Positions 1 through 10,630 of a DNA stretch of 64,000 bases are shown here, piece by piece; positions within the stretch are counted from its first letter, which is position 1; each line of letters starts with the position of its first letter. The stretch comes from Onthophagus taurus (taxonomy: Eukaryota; Arthropoda; Insecta; Coleoptera; Scarabaeidae), in NCBI RefSeq assembly GCF_036711975.1, contig NC_091972.1, positions 40,615,001 through 40,679,000 of the forward strand, given 5' to 3'. The position numbers were made by a program, and so were the translations under genes. The notes below the pieces were generated by a model that was not told the DNA's origin, did not search any database, and was given only the letters and a program-made list of their open reading frames with translations.

Positions 1-79
1 TACGGACAGACTGTATATAATATAACAAACGTATAGTTAACACAAAATGGGCGGACAGCTATATGTTGATTATCAAGTT

Positions 80-740
80 ATTCAATCCGCCAGGGTATGC
101 CGATATTTCGCAATTTTTAGCAATATTTTCAATAGTCTGGTTCTCCCTACCGCAGTTACACATGGGGTCTGAGGTCTCTGCTGTTTATTATCCAACATTT
201 TTTGGTATTCTCGGGTCGAAGCGTCCTACCTTACCAGCTTAGACATAGAATGTGGCTGAACATACGAAGCCAGTGATTATTCGCATGGTGGAATTTAGAT
301 GGGCATCTAAGCTGTTAAGGTGTGTCGACTATTCAGCCAGACGGGTGAGCAGTACTCAGCAGCACTGCAGGGTTGTAGCTGTTGTTCCACATGTTGTGCC
401 ACATAATTTCTGAACGATATTGTTTCTTGTACGTACTTTAGCTGTTGTTTTTTCAGGTATGAGTGATATGTGCGCCACAGGCCGACCACCAAACGAAATG
501 TCCAGCTGACGTGTGCCGTCTTTTCTTTGAGGTGTAATATCTCATTCTATTTTGTTTGGAGTAGGTGTCAATCTCCACTTTTTAAGGGCCTGTCAATGAG
601 CATGTGTTATTCAGCAGCAAGCCCAGCGTTTTACAAGGGATTAGACTTAGAACTTAAAGAGTCATTCTCTCCATAATGTCGTAATCCGTTGTTAGATCCA
701 AAAAAACGGCAATGTCTTCTCCCGGTTCTGCAAGCCAGCC
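80..740 (-). pseudogene. LINE reverse transcriptase relic (3' end)
   Basis: Reading the minus strand in several frames gives ordered pieces of the C-terminal half of a non-LTR reverse transcriptase: a degraded palm segment near 600-720, a thumb segment with AAEYCSPVWLNSRHT near 310-370, and a terminal zinc-binding-like segment (NCGRENQTIENI, then AYPGGL) near 90-170. These words and their order match the 3' end of insect LINE polyproteins. The frame changes repeatedly, stops interrupt it, and the catalytic YADD box is missing, so it cannot make a protein. The clade is uncertain. Confidence 0.62.
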
Positions 741-1302
741 TCGATATAAGTTGTAAAAGCGTATGTGTTCAAAATTGAGAATTGACATAAGGCTATATGC
801 AATATTAAAGGTAACAATCAACTTGACACTTCAAACACCAGCTAATGGTAACAGTTTGTACAAATGACATGGTACAGTAAGGGATGATCTCTAATCGAAA
901 CTGTAATAATTTAAATATAAGGTTAATAAAAATAATACAAACTTCAATTGTGATGGATTTGTGTGAATTCTTCAACCAACACATTAGAAAGATTGCGTTT
1001 CGTAATTGTCAGAAAATCCCATGAGAATGACTCAACCTATAGGCCTCTATCATGCTTTTATTTGGGGAAGTGTTCGAAATAGTATTAAAATATCAAATAT
1101 GTAAATATCTGGAAGGAAAATATATCAACCTCATAGCTGTCAACGATCTTATAGAGTAGATGCAATACTATTTTAAGAACCGACTTTACAATTAAGCACA
1201 CTTTTATAATTTGGCTGTGTTCTTTATGATTGTTTATTAGGACTTGTAAGCTGATTATATCTAATATTCAAAAAGTGAAAATACAATGTTTAAGGTGATG
1301 TG
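741..1302. other. AT-rich intergenic sequence
   Basis: No open frame, RNA gene or clear repeat boundary was seen between the LINE relic and the first mariner-like element. Confidence 0.4.
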
Positions 1303-1842
1303 TACAGGTGTCCCAATTTCGATGTCCGCATAGGCTATCTCCGAAACTAAAAGAGATAGAAAAAAAGTAGCTTACATGTCATGATCTCGTTTTTCGAGAA
1401 AATACTAATGCCGAAAACTCCGAACAGCTATCGTCTTTTGTTTTCGCCCTATCGGCAAAAACTGAAAATTTTGCGAAAACGACATTCGCAAATATCTCAC
1501 TTATTATCAAAGATGGAGTATTATAAATAAAACATTATATGGGCTACTTTTTACGAAGAATTAAGTGGCGTAGGTAGAATTTTTTTCCCATCTTTTATTT
1601 TCGAGATTTTAGACGTAACTTTATTTTTTTAAATGGAAACCATAGTTGGCTATGACTTAAAATAATTTGTTATTTTCTTCTGATAACAAATATATATAGT
1701 TTGTAGGGTGTATTTCTTATGGTTATTGAATAATTAACAAAAACTCATTTTGTTCTGTCTAAAACTAATGTATATATTTAAAAGTTAATGTTGCTATGGT
1801 GATAACCATACATACTATGATGGAACATAATGTATCAAATAA
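1303..1842 (+). repeat. Left long TIR of mariner-like element
   Basis: Inverted partner of 3072-3613. Shared stretches include the outer GTCCCAATTTCGATGTCCGC and the inner GTTATTTTCTTCTGATAAC, with scattered substitutions. Confidence 0.8.
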
Positions 1843-1952
1843 TTGCCAAAGTTTGTATTTAAAAATTCGATATCAACTCTGGCATTATGTGCTGGCATTA
1901 TGCACCAGCGTGTTAAGTGTCAAAGTATAACAAAACTGAATAAAACTTTACA

Positions 1953-3040
1953 ATGAATTTCGAAAATTATGAAAAATGTAACATGATGGAATGCTATATG
2001 TTATCAGATAAGAATGCGACGTTAGCCGCGGAATTTTATTTCACAAGATATCCAGAAAGAAGACAACCGCACGTACGAACCTCAGCCGGTCAGCAGAAAA
2101 TTTAATAGATATTTGGTCCTTCCCCAAACCACATACAAAAACATACCAAAATGACCTGCAAGAGAAATTGCAACAAGACGTCTCACCCAAAAGACGCTGC
2201 TCCCGAATATGAAAGAAAAATAAGTATAAATCATACAAAGCGGGGCTAACTCATTATTTACGTGCCGGAGATGCCAATCGAAGATTAGAATTTTGTAGAT
2301 GATATTTAAAAAAATTAAATAATCTGCTGTTTGTTCAAAATGTAATCTGGACCGATGAAGTCTCTGAGTGTTCAAAGAAGATTGGGGTTCAATGTATGGT
2401 GTGCCCTTTTAGATAATAGAATTTTGGCATATAGTATCTACCATAAAAACTTAAAATCAGGGAAATACCTCAATATATTAAGGCAGCACATTGAGCCTTT
2501 GGACGACAATTTGCCACTAAATATGTCTCAAATGATATATTTTCAATATGACGGAGCACCAGCACATAATGCCAGAGTTGTTAGTGAATTTTTAAATATT
2601 ACTACAAACTCAAGGACAGTAGAATCTAACAGGACTGCTACATCCATTGTTGTGACAGCCTACCCGCAAACTACGTCACACCATTTTCCACGCCTAGCTG
2701 TTGTTATGGTCTATGCGTTTGCTGTGTGTTTTTAGAGGTTATATCCTAGACGTATTCATATTAGTTTTGAAGTTTTATGTTTTTAGACGTATTAATGTCT
2801 ATCATATAACCTCTAAAAACATAGACAGTTGTTATCAGGCGTGACAAAACAAACATAGTTATCAGGCGTGGCAAATAGTGTGACGTAGAGTGCGGGCAAC
2901 CAACCCGTAGTCGACTACAAAAATACAATGGATGTAGCAGTCCTGTTAGATTCTACTGTCCTTGCTAGAAACATTGGCAATAATTGGAAACAATGCTTTC
3001 CCTCATGGTATGGTTATCACCATAACAACATTAAGTTTTA
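1953..3040 (+). pseudogene. Degraded mariner-type transposase
   Basis: An ATG at 1953 begins an N-terminal segment (MECYMLSDKNATLAAEFYF) that resembles the helix-turn-helix start of the intact-looking relative at 41760. Later pieces hold a first catalytic-aspartate context (NVIWTDE near 2343), GFNVWCALLDNR, and a second-aspartate context (FQYDGAPAHN near 2545). About 25 residues appear to be missing between the first two pieces. After FLN the frame is broken by the palindromic insertion at 2611-2964, and only a short tail (GNNWKQCFP) follows. It is non-functional. The family is clear, the clade is not. Confidence 0.72.
2611..2964. mobile_element. Palindromic MITE nested in transposase
   Basis: The ends CAAGGACAGTAGAATCTAAC and GTTAGATTCTACTGTCCTTG are perfect inverted copies over at least 40 bp, and matching continues imperfectly to a central palindrome around 2727-2812. 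It splits a transposase reading frame, so it arrived later than the host element. No protein is encoded and no clear target duplication could be read, so the superfamily is unknown. Confidence 0.65.
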
Positions 3041-3071
3041 AATACATACAATAGTTTTAGAAAGAACAAAC

Positions 3072-3613
3072 AAAATTGATACATTATATTCCATCATAGT
3101 ATGTATGGTTATCACCATAGCAACATTAACTTTTAAATACATACATTAGATTTAGATGGAACAAAATGAATTTTTGTTAATTATTCAGTAACTATAAGAA
3201 ATATACCCCACAAACTATATATATTTGTTATCAGAAGAAAATAACAAATTATTTTAAGTCATAGCCAACTATGGTTTCCATTTAAAAAAATAAAGTTACG
3301 TCTAAAATCTCGTAAATAAAAGATGGGAAAAAAATTCTACCTAGGCCACTGAATTCTTCGTAAAAAGTTGCCCATATAATGTTTTATTTATAATACACCA
3401 TCTTTGATAATAAGTGAAATATTCGCGATTGTCGTTTTTGCAAAATTTTCAGTTTTTGCCGATAGGGCGAAAACAAAAGACGATAGCTGTTCGGAGTTTT
3501 CGGCATTAGCATTTTCTCGAAAAACGAGATCATGACATGTAAGCTACTTTTTTTCTATCTCTTTTAGTTTCGGAGATAGCCTATGCGGACATCGAAATTG
3601 GGACACCCTGTAC
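3072..3613 (-). repeat. Right long TIR of mariner-like element
   Basis: Inverted partner of 1303-1842. The outer end keeps one extra G (acagggtgtccc in reverse complement), which is probably the ancestral form. Confidence 0.8.
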
Positions 3614-4615
3614 CTTAAATTTAGTTTAAATCAAGGTATTTGGATCATTTGAACAATTCATAGTTTCGAAGATATCAATGGCGTATGTGTAATTTTAAAC
3701 ATACTGTATAATGTCAACAAAAATGTCATGGTTCACTATAAACTTCTTAGTCATATGTTAGTCATTAATTAGTTAAATTATGATATTTATACGAAGATAT
3801 TTTTAGTTAATTTTCCTTAATTAATAAAATTTACGAAAATGCCAAAACACACTAAGATAAATAAAGCACAAGTTAGTTGATAAAATCAAATTAAAAAAAA
3901 ACAGTAAAATTTATTAAATAATTAACATATGAGAAAAAGAACATAACCTAAAAATCTAGAGTAACTGCAAAACAATAGAAATTTTCTGTTTCCTTACCTT
4001 TTTACCATATCTGAAGCCGTGTTTGATAATATTTCGTTGAAATTTAGTCGAAAAACAAGCGAAAACACGATTACGATTCTTAAACAATAAATTTCACGTT
4101 ATTTATTATTATTTTTCACATGGACCACCATAAAAATATCTACAATAAAATCGAAAAGGCTAAAGAGAACGGATCACGTCGCCCGTTGTTTACAAACTGC
4201 CGTTGTCATTTCAACCAGACGCACAGCACGATTTACTACTTTTCAGACGCCGTTTGTGGGTATTCGATGTTATTAAAAGCGCAACGAATAACTATTACGT
4301 TTGTAGAGGAAAGAATAGCCCGATAAACGATGGCAAAACTTGATTATTTCGTGAAAAATGGCGTCGAAAACCGCCGAATTGAACTCGAAAACCACTTCGA
4401 CACAAGTGATTTCAATTGTTTGCTCCTGGTGGGGGATGGGTGTCACGATTACCGACCGAGAGGACCGATTCAACGATTACCGACATCTAACAGCGAGTAG
4501 CACAAGTTTCTTTAAAACCCGGGATATTCGATATTTAAGAATAAATCTATTTTAAAATTTTAATTACAAGTTTACGAAATTAATTCACTTTTAAGATTAA
4601 AAAAGCAAAACTCAC
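3614..4615. other. Intergenic, possible promoter or UTR material
   Basis: AT-rich sequence with a less AT-rich patch at about 4160-4480. On the minus strand the words ATATGGTAAAAAG followed by GTAAGG near 4000 could be a splice donor after a short leader exon, but nothing further supports a gene. Overlapping short open frames on both strands look like chance. Confidence 0.3.
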
Positions 4616-4722
4616 CTCTTTCTTTTCATGATTTTGATACGATCTTTCCGAACGGTAATTTGAAACTCGTAGTTGCCCAATAAAACCCGATTAAAAGCAT
4701 TCTTAGGACCGTATTTACTCAT
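4616..4722 (-). CDS. Candidate first coding exon, unknown protein
   Basis: On the minus strand an ATG at 4720-4722 opens 35 codons plus two bases ending at a strong donor (GTGAGT at 4615-4610). The peptide begins MSKYGPKNAFNRVLLGNYEF and ends rich in lysine and arginine. The composition and donor look like a real first exon, but no partner exon was found to the left, where about 1 kb separates it from the mariner-like element at 1303-3613. I do not recognise the protein. It could be a chance frame. Confidence 0.3.
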
Positions 4723-5484
4723 TTTCTAGTTTGTTTTTGTTTTTAACAGTTGAAATACGAGCAGCTATGTTCTTCATCGCCGAAAATCGGCAATATTGTT
4801 CGTCGAAAGGTTAAAATACTTAAAAAGTAACCAACTACACACAGAAACGTTTCGTCTTTGAACACTCTGAGTAGACAAGTTTAAACCTGTAAAGTCTCGT
4901 CATCTGAAATTCTGGAATATCTCTAGTGGTGGGGGAAGTGAAGTAAATTATTAAGGAAATGACGAAATTGTTTAATTCTATTATTTTTAAACAATTAAAA
5001 GTGTATATTTATGTCAAATAAAAGAGTATTTACAAATAAATGATGTTTTAATTTTCGATTAAACGTTAATATGGCTTTTATAAGATGATGTATTAAAGTT
5101 ATCTATTAAAAGTAATTAATAAAATAAAAAAAGACAAAATCATTAACTAATTGTAAATGTTAACAAAGTAGGTACAAAAGGAACTGTGGGAATAGTTATT
5201 TTGTTTTCTCCATATTATTAATTTATATCTGAACGAATTTATTTAAAGGAATGAATAATATTACACAATAAATAAATTTTGTTACCAAGATACATTTTCT
5301 AAAAACTAGGTAGCTAAATTCTTTTTTTTTATAAAGGTATCATGATCCTGGAGTCAGGGAATGAATTTTGCAGCCATGACGCTTTAGGAACTAAAAGCGT
5401 TTGTTCAAAAAAAGTCAAACAGGATGGTGATAAGCACATATATCACTGTAGTTGACACTATAAAGAACAAGAAGACTGTAACAT
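4723..5484. other. AT-rich intergenic sequence
   Basis: Holds the upstream side of the candidate exon and then very AT-rich sequence up to the target duplication of the next transposon. No gene seen. Confidence 0.4.
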
Positions 5485-5493
5485 GAAATCATT
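5485..5493. repeat. Left 9-bp target site duplication
   Basis: GAAATCATT directly abuts the TIR start GAGTGCGGGAAG. The same nine bases follow the other end of the element at 14274-14282. Confidence 0.85.
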
Positions 5494-5845
5494 GAGTGCG
5501 GGAAGTTAGCCCCCCATTTTTTGATTTTTAAATTTTTTATTGTTGTTCTAGATTGTTCTAGAGTTGTTCTACATTGTTCCAAAGCGGCAAATCGAAAAAA
5601 TAAAAGCTCCGCGAGAAAACCGAAAAAACAGGTTTTTTGACTAGCCCCCCAATTTTTGGAAAAATCAAATTTTCTTTGTTGTTCTGGGTTGTTCTAGTTA
5701 TTGTTCTAGAAAATCAAAATTGTGGGATACAGCATTACGAAGTTATAACTAAAAATAGGTTTGGCCGCCGAAATGTCTGGTTGATTGCTGTGACCATAGT
5801 TTTCCTATTATCAATTCCATATTACAAATATATACTTATTATTAT
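5494..5845 (+). repeat. Outer part of left TIR with TTGTTCTA iterations
   Basis: This segment is nearly identical to 28201-28550 and inverted relative to the ends at 14273 and 31364. It contains repeated variants of TTGTTCTAGA in clusters at about 5541-5580 and 5680-5710. The match to the intact copy stops at about 5845, where a LINE is inserted, and resumes at 9318 with TAGCTAACGCAATCTGG. Confidence 0.82.
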
Positions 5846-5846
5846 A

Positions 5847-6368
5847 TTTACTTATTATTATTATTTAATATTTAAACCAAATGCTTGTCTTGTGGATGTT
5901 GTTGCGGACGCCGCCGCTTTGTCTAAGTCTTTTACCAAAAGTGATTATATTCTAATTTTTGCTGGTACAAACGACGCGCTTCGCAATAAGCATTATAATA
6001 AGCCACAACTACATAAGATTATATCTAGGCTAGGGCACACAAATGTTATTTTTATGTCAATACCATACATAAACCCCAAGTTTAATGTCAATCAGCAAAT
6101 ATATGAAATGAACTGTACCTTATTCGAATATTGTACCAAATATGTAAGTAAGGGTTTAATTTATTTTGAAGTGAATAACATAGTAGGGGGGAATCATTAT
6201 AATAAAGGTGGTATTCATTTGAATGGTTATGGGAAATTAGAAGTTTTTAATATGTTGTATAATGTTATTGACGCTCATAGGTGTTCTTCGTTTTTTAATC
6301 ATACTGACGTAAATGACAATTTAATATATGTTACCATTGACCCGGAATGCACGTCGGCTCGTGTTTGA
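5847..6368 (+). pseudogene. LINE ORF1 fragment, SGNH/GDSL esterase-like
   Basis: The frame runs from upstream TIR sequence into LINE sequence, so only the part from about 5847 belongs to the LINE. The peptide has the SGNH-hydrolase blocks III and V: DYILIFAGTNDALRNK (GxND) and GGIHLNGYGK (the catalytic-His region, GxH). The block I serine region has been lost with the 5' truncation, so catalysis is unlikely. CR1-type LINEs often encode such an esterase in ORF1. The stop at 6366-6368 overlaps the start of the ORF2 frame by about 40 bp. Confidence 0.66.
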
Positions 6369-9221
6369 CAGTACAACAAGATCTGAGTCCGCTTCCAGTG
6401 TCGATCCCATTTTCAAGCGTATATTGCCGAATTACGAGGTAATTTCTGTTTTTCATTTAAATGCTCAAGGGTTGCGTCCGAAGATAGGTGAGCTTGACGT
6501 GTTTTTTGAAAGTCATAAAACGGTTTTTGATTTTGTTTGTATTAGTGAACATTTCCTTCACAGTATGGAGTTTGAACTTGGGATGCGGATTGGAAAGTGG
6601 ATTGCTCATTCGTTTTTTGTTAGAACTGTCCATATCCACGGTGGAGTGGCAATTTTTTCTAAAATTGGTCGAAAATGCAATGTATTGGAGAATATTAACA
6701 AGTTGTCTGTTGAAGTTGATTGTGAGTTGGCAGCTCTGCGGTGTGAGGCTACCCTGGCAATTATTGTTTGTGTTTATAGATCCCCATCCGGTAGTTTTGT
6801 AAACTTTAAGAATATTATTGAGCGTGTTCTGGTTAGTTTGGCCGACTGCAGAAATATCATAGTCCTAGGTGATTTTAACGTTAAATTTGGAACCCGTGAT
6901 ACTAACGCTACTGAACTTTGTAATATATTTTCCACCTTTGGGTTCTCTCCCACAATCTCACAGCCTACACGGGGAAATAATTGTATTGACAATGTTTTTG
7001 TTAAATTAGAGCGGGACGTTTTCAGGTCCGGGGTTATCATGAATAATATTTCAGATCACCATGGCCAATTTATTTCGGCTGAAATTTTGTCAACATTTCC
7101 TGTGAGGTACACTACTGGGATTGGTAGGCCAATTAGTGTTGAGGGCAACATAAGATTTTTTGAACTCTTTCAGAAATACTCCTGGGAGATTTTTTCTGAT
7201 AGTGAATTTGATGTTAATGCAAAATTCAGTTACTTTTTTGAACGGTTCTTATCAACATTTTATACAGCTTATCCTGAGGTTGGTAGGCAGGTTAGAGTCC
7301 GTGATGGAGGAATCAAATGGTTTGATAACACACTGCGCCAGCTGAGAGATATCTGTGACTTGGCTTCTGATCTTTATAACCGTTTCAAAACGGAAAGTCT
7401 AAGAGATTCTAGAGACAAAGCCAGATTGTTATACCGTAACAAAATAGCTGTGGCAAAGCGTAAAGCCACGAATAATTTTATTAATGGGTCGAATAATAAA
7501 TCTAGAGCTTCTTGGGCGGTTATAAACAATAACAGGCCAAACGCCAATAAACAAAATTCAGTGAATCTTGACCCGGATATTCTTAATGATTTCTTTGTTA
7601 ACGAGGCCAATAACATTGTGTCTCAGCTTGGTCCATTGGCTAACCCTTCTTCAAGCATATGCCCTGCTAGCTTTATCGATGTCCCCATTTTTTCCTTTAC
7701 ACAAGTGTCGGAGTGTGAGGTTAGGGGTATCCTTCAGGGTTTGAAGTCTAGTGGGACTAGAGACATATACGGTGTTCCAACCAAAGTTATAAAGAATAAT
7801 ATTAGCCTATTTGTGAAGCCTTTAACCAGATTGGTAAACAGCTCGTTGTCTTCTTGTGTATTCCCTGATGTGTTAAAGGTTGCGTCTGTTGTGCCTATTT
7901 TCAAACGCGGCGATAAAAATGACTGCTCGAATTACCGACCTATTAGTATACTACCGGCGCTGTCTAAAGTATTTGAACGCGTAATTTACAAGCAAATAAT
8001 AGCACATGTAGAATCAAATAATATGCTTTTTGAAAACCAATTTGGATTTCGACCTGGTCGGAGCACAAAGGATGCAATTATTAAATTTATGAACACCTGT
8101 TATGATGCATATGAAAAACGGAAATCTGCGCTGCATTGTTTTTGGATCTGTCACGCTCTTTTGACAGTGTATCCCACAGTATGCTATTGCATAAACTGCG
8201 ATATTTTTTCCGATTTGATCAGGACAGTGTTGACTTAATCAGATCATATCTGTCGGGCAGATCCCAACAGGTTAAGTGTGAAAATGGAACGTCTGAGCGA
8301 CTTCGTATCATGAGAGGCGTCCCTCAGGGATCAATATTGGGACCCCTCCTGTTTATTCTTTTCTTTAACGATTTTCCTAGGTGTTTGGGTGATAATGTGA
8401 ACTGTTTGTTGTATGCGGATGACGCGACGCTGCTGGTAACGGGTATTGAGTTTGAGGAAGTGATATCCTCCACGGATCGACTGCTGACCGCGGCAAACGA
8501 ATGGTGTATTGCCAATGAATTGTGTTTAAATAAAGACAAAACGGTCCAATCATTGTTCAGTCTTAGACAAAATTATATAAATTTAAATGAGCTATCCTCT
8601 ACTAAATTACTGGGAATAACAGTGAGTCCTCCCGACTTGAATTTTGAGGGTCATACGGTAGAGATTGGTAAGAAAATTGCCCGAAACATATTTCTACTAC
8701 GTAGATTGGTGAATTCTGTGTCGGCTGAGGTGGCCAGAACCTCTTATTTCGCGCTCATACACTCAATATTGAATTATTGTATCATTGCTTGGGGTGGTAG
8801 TCCAGCTAGTAACCATATATTTGGCTTGCAGCGCAAGGCGGTGAGGATCATTGCTAAACTTAACTATACAGATGACTGCCGACACGCTTTCAGACAACTT
8901 GATATTTTGACACTACCATCTTTGTTTATACTTGAGTGTCTTCTGTACTGTTACGATAATAAAGACAAATACAGCACGCATGCCGACGTGCATAGTTATG
9001 GGACCAGAAACCGTGAAAACATTTACGTTGATTTTTGTCGACTGAGTAGAACGCAAAAAAGTCACATATATATTGCACAAATCTTATTTAATAAATTGCC
9101 CATGGGCATTAGATCTTTGCAAAAAAATAAATTTAAAAATGTCATAAGAGCGTCTTTGTTGAGGAATGTGTTCTACTCAGTTGAGGAATATCTGAAAGAT
9201 AGGACTGTAATTGAGATTTGA
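6328..9221 (+). pseudogene. LINE ORF2: endonuclease-reverse transcriptase, one frameshift
   Basis: The first frame (6328-8238) has an APE-type endonuclease: NAQGLRP, CISEHFL (catalytic Glu), VYRSPSG, LGDFNV and SDHHGQF. A linker follows, then reverse transcriptase fingers (NYRPISILPALSKVFERV, FGFRPGRSTKDAI). At about 8135-8140 the frame shifts by one base exactly at palm motif A. The second frame (from about 8136) continues with FLDLSRSFDSVSH, GVPQGSILGPLLFILFF, the catalytic YADDATLL, and a thumb and C-terminal region to the stop at 9219-9221. The rest of the frame is open, so the copy is young and was broken by a single indel. Joined, it would be roughly 960 residues, near full length for ORF2. 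Confidence 0.85.
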
Positions 9222-9317
9222 TTGTTGATTGTGAATTTACTTATTGTATTGAATTATATATGACGAGTGTAAGCCCTGGCATATAACACAATAAACTTAT
9301 TATTATTATTATTATTA

Positions 9318-9959
9318 TAGCTAACGCAATCTGGTACAGCTATTATTTTCACTAGAACAACTCTCTAAAGGGCACTTTACTCTTTGAAAATTAAAGTTTT
9401 TGGAAGTTTCAGTCAGTAATTCTTGTGTCAGCGGTTTTATATTACACAATAAGAATTGAAAAATATAGAACAATCTAAAATAACTCAATCTTTGTCGATT
9501 CAAATTGTTCTAGATGTGTTTTACGTTTAACATGGACATTAATTTTGCAAAATCACATATTTTTTATTGCTCTAAATTGTTCTTGTTGTTCTAGGTACTT
9601 AAAATGTTTATTTAATCACTGCGGCTTTAGTTCTTTTAAAGTTTCATATTAAAAATTAGTACTTACAACAATTAAAACAATTCAGAACAGCTGTTATTTT
9701 CACTAGAAAAACCTTAAATTTGAGTTATTGTGATATCGGACAGATTTTGTTAAATCAGTGAACCCAACCTTTAATATAATAATAGTTTTAAAAAATTAAC
9801 AAATATTGAATAATCTGACCATCTAATATCCTAAAAATCACCTTTCTCTTTAAACTTATAATAATAAAACATATGTTGCGATGTAAAGTGTATTTTATTT
9901 TGCAAAACTAAGTAATAAATTAATAAATAAACTAAACTAACAAAAGTAGGTTGGGCTGA
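9318..9959 (+). repeat. Inner part of left TIR
   Basis: This resumes the sequence interrupted at 5845 and matches 28551-29050, and inverted 13426-13925. It again contains TTGTTCTA-type words. Its inner end near 9860-9950 runs into AT-rich sequence shared with the copy at 28950-29060. Confidence 0.75.
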
Positions 9960-10630
9960 CAAAATGTCTAGTTGATTGCTGTGATCATAGTTTTTCTATT
10001 TTCAGTTCCTTATCACAAATATATACTTATTATACCTAAGCAATCTGGAACAGCTAATATTTTCACTCTATAAAGAACACTCTTTGAAAATTAAAATTTT
10101 TTGAAGTTTCAGTTAGTAATTCTTTCATAAGTTCATAAGTAAGTTTCATTAATATCTATTTCAATAAAAAATAAATTGTTCAAAATACTTGCGGATTCGA
10201 CAGTATATTTCATAGTTTAGCATTTGCCCGTACACACCATTTAGAAATCATGTTGAGAATGTTTGCACAGATTGCTTTAGTTTCCTAAAATTATTTTTAA
10301 AAACCGGTTCTAGTATAGCAACATATAAGAAAAGAACTGAACTATTAACAGGAATAAATTATTTTGGAGGCCAGAAAATTGCTGGCGTGATAATAGTGAA
10401 TGCTATTTCAAATATTGCGTTTCTTTGCTCACAACTATTTAAAGAAGAATTTAGTTATTGTAGGACTAAAAACTGCAATAATTGTTTAAACGTTACTTTT
10501 CATAAAAACATAATTTAACCAATCGATATTGACATCGGAACAATATTTGGCTATGCACAGCTAAAGCAAGTAATAGAAAACTACATGCAAACTCTAAGCA
10601 ACAATTACAAAAAAATGTGGTCTATTTATA
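9960..10630 (+). pseudogene. Decayed USP-like protease gene fragment
   Basis: The first 250 bp repeat part of the family TIR. From about 10240 a reading frame gives FRNHVENVCTDCFSF, LKLFLKTGSS, GINYFGGQKIAGVIIV, CSQLFKEEFSYCRTKNCNNC and then YAQLKQVIENYMQTLSNN, with stops and frame changes. The same protein is read in opposite orientation at 29900-29180, where it continues into a GHYLAF box typical of the C-terminus of ubiquitin-specific proteases. The cysteine pairs could form the USP zinc ribbon. The catalytic cysteine box was not found. This copy ends where a LINE inserted. The USP assignment is inference. Confidence 0.5.

Larger units (their letters stand above)
1303..3613 (+). mobile_element. 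Mariner-like element with ~540-bp TIRs
   Basis: The outer ends read ACAGGTGTCCCAATTTCGAT on the left and its reverse complement on the right. The inverted match continues inward for roughly 540 bp (1303-1842 against 3072-3613). Between the arms is a degraded mariner-type transposase reading rightward, itself split by a palindromic insertion at 2611-2964. The right arm has a partial direct duplication of its inner end (about 3010-3060 and 3105-3160). Such long TIRs are unusual for Tc1/mariner elements, where a few tens of bases is common. Confidence 0.8.
5846..9317 (+). mobile_element. CR1/Jockey-group LINE with ATT-repeat tail
   Basis: Insertion into the transposon TIR is shown by comparison with the uninterrupted copy at 28540-28560. 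The element is 5'-truncated inside ORF1, carries ORF2 with endonuclease and reverse transcriptase domains, and ends in AATAAAC followed by (TTA)n at about 9290-9317. The ORF1 esterase-like domain is typical of CR1-related clades. The exact clade was not resolved. Confidence 0.8.

Noticed and set aside
5637-5846. N-terminal part of the 243-residue frame at 5637
   Set aside because: This is transposon TIR sequence that happens to be open into the LINE. The same peptide recurs in other TIR copies (28370, 31195) without a gene.
9290-9317. ATT/TTA microsatellites (also 21047-21066 and 53275-53296)
   Set aside because: They are LINE 3' tails, not independent microsatellite loci.
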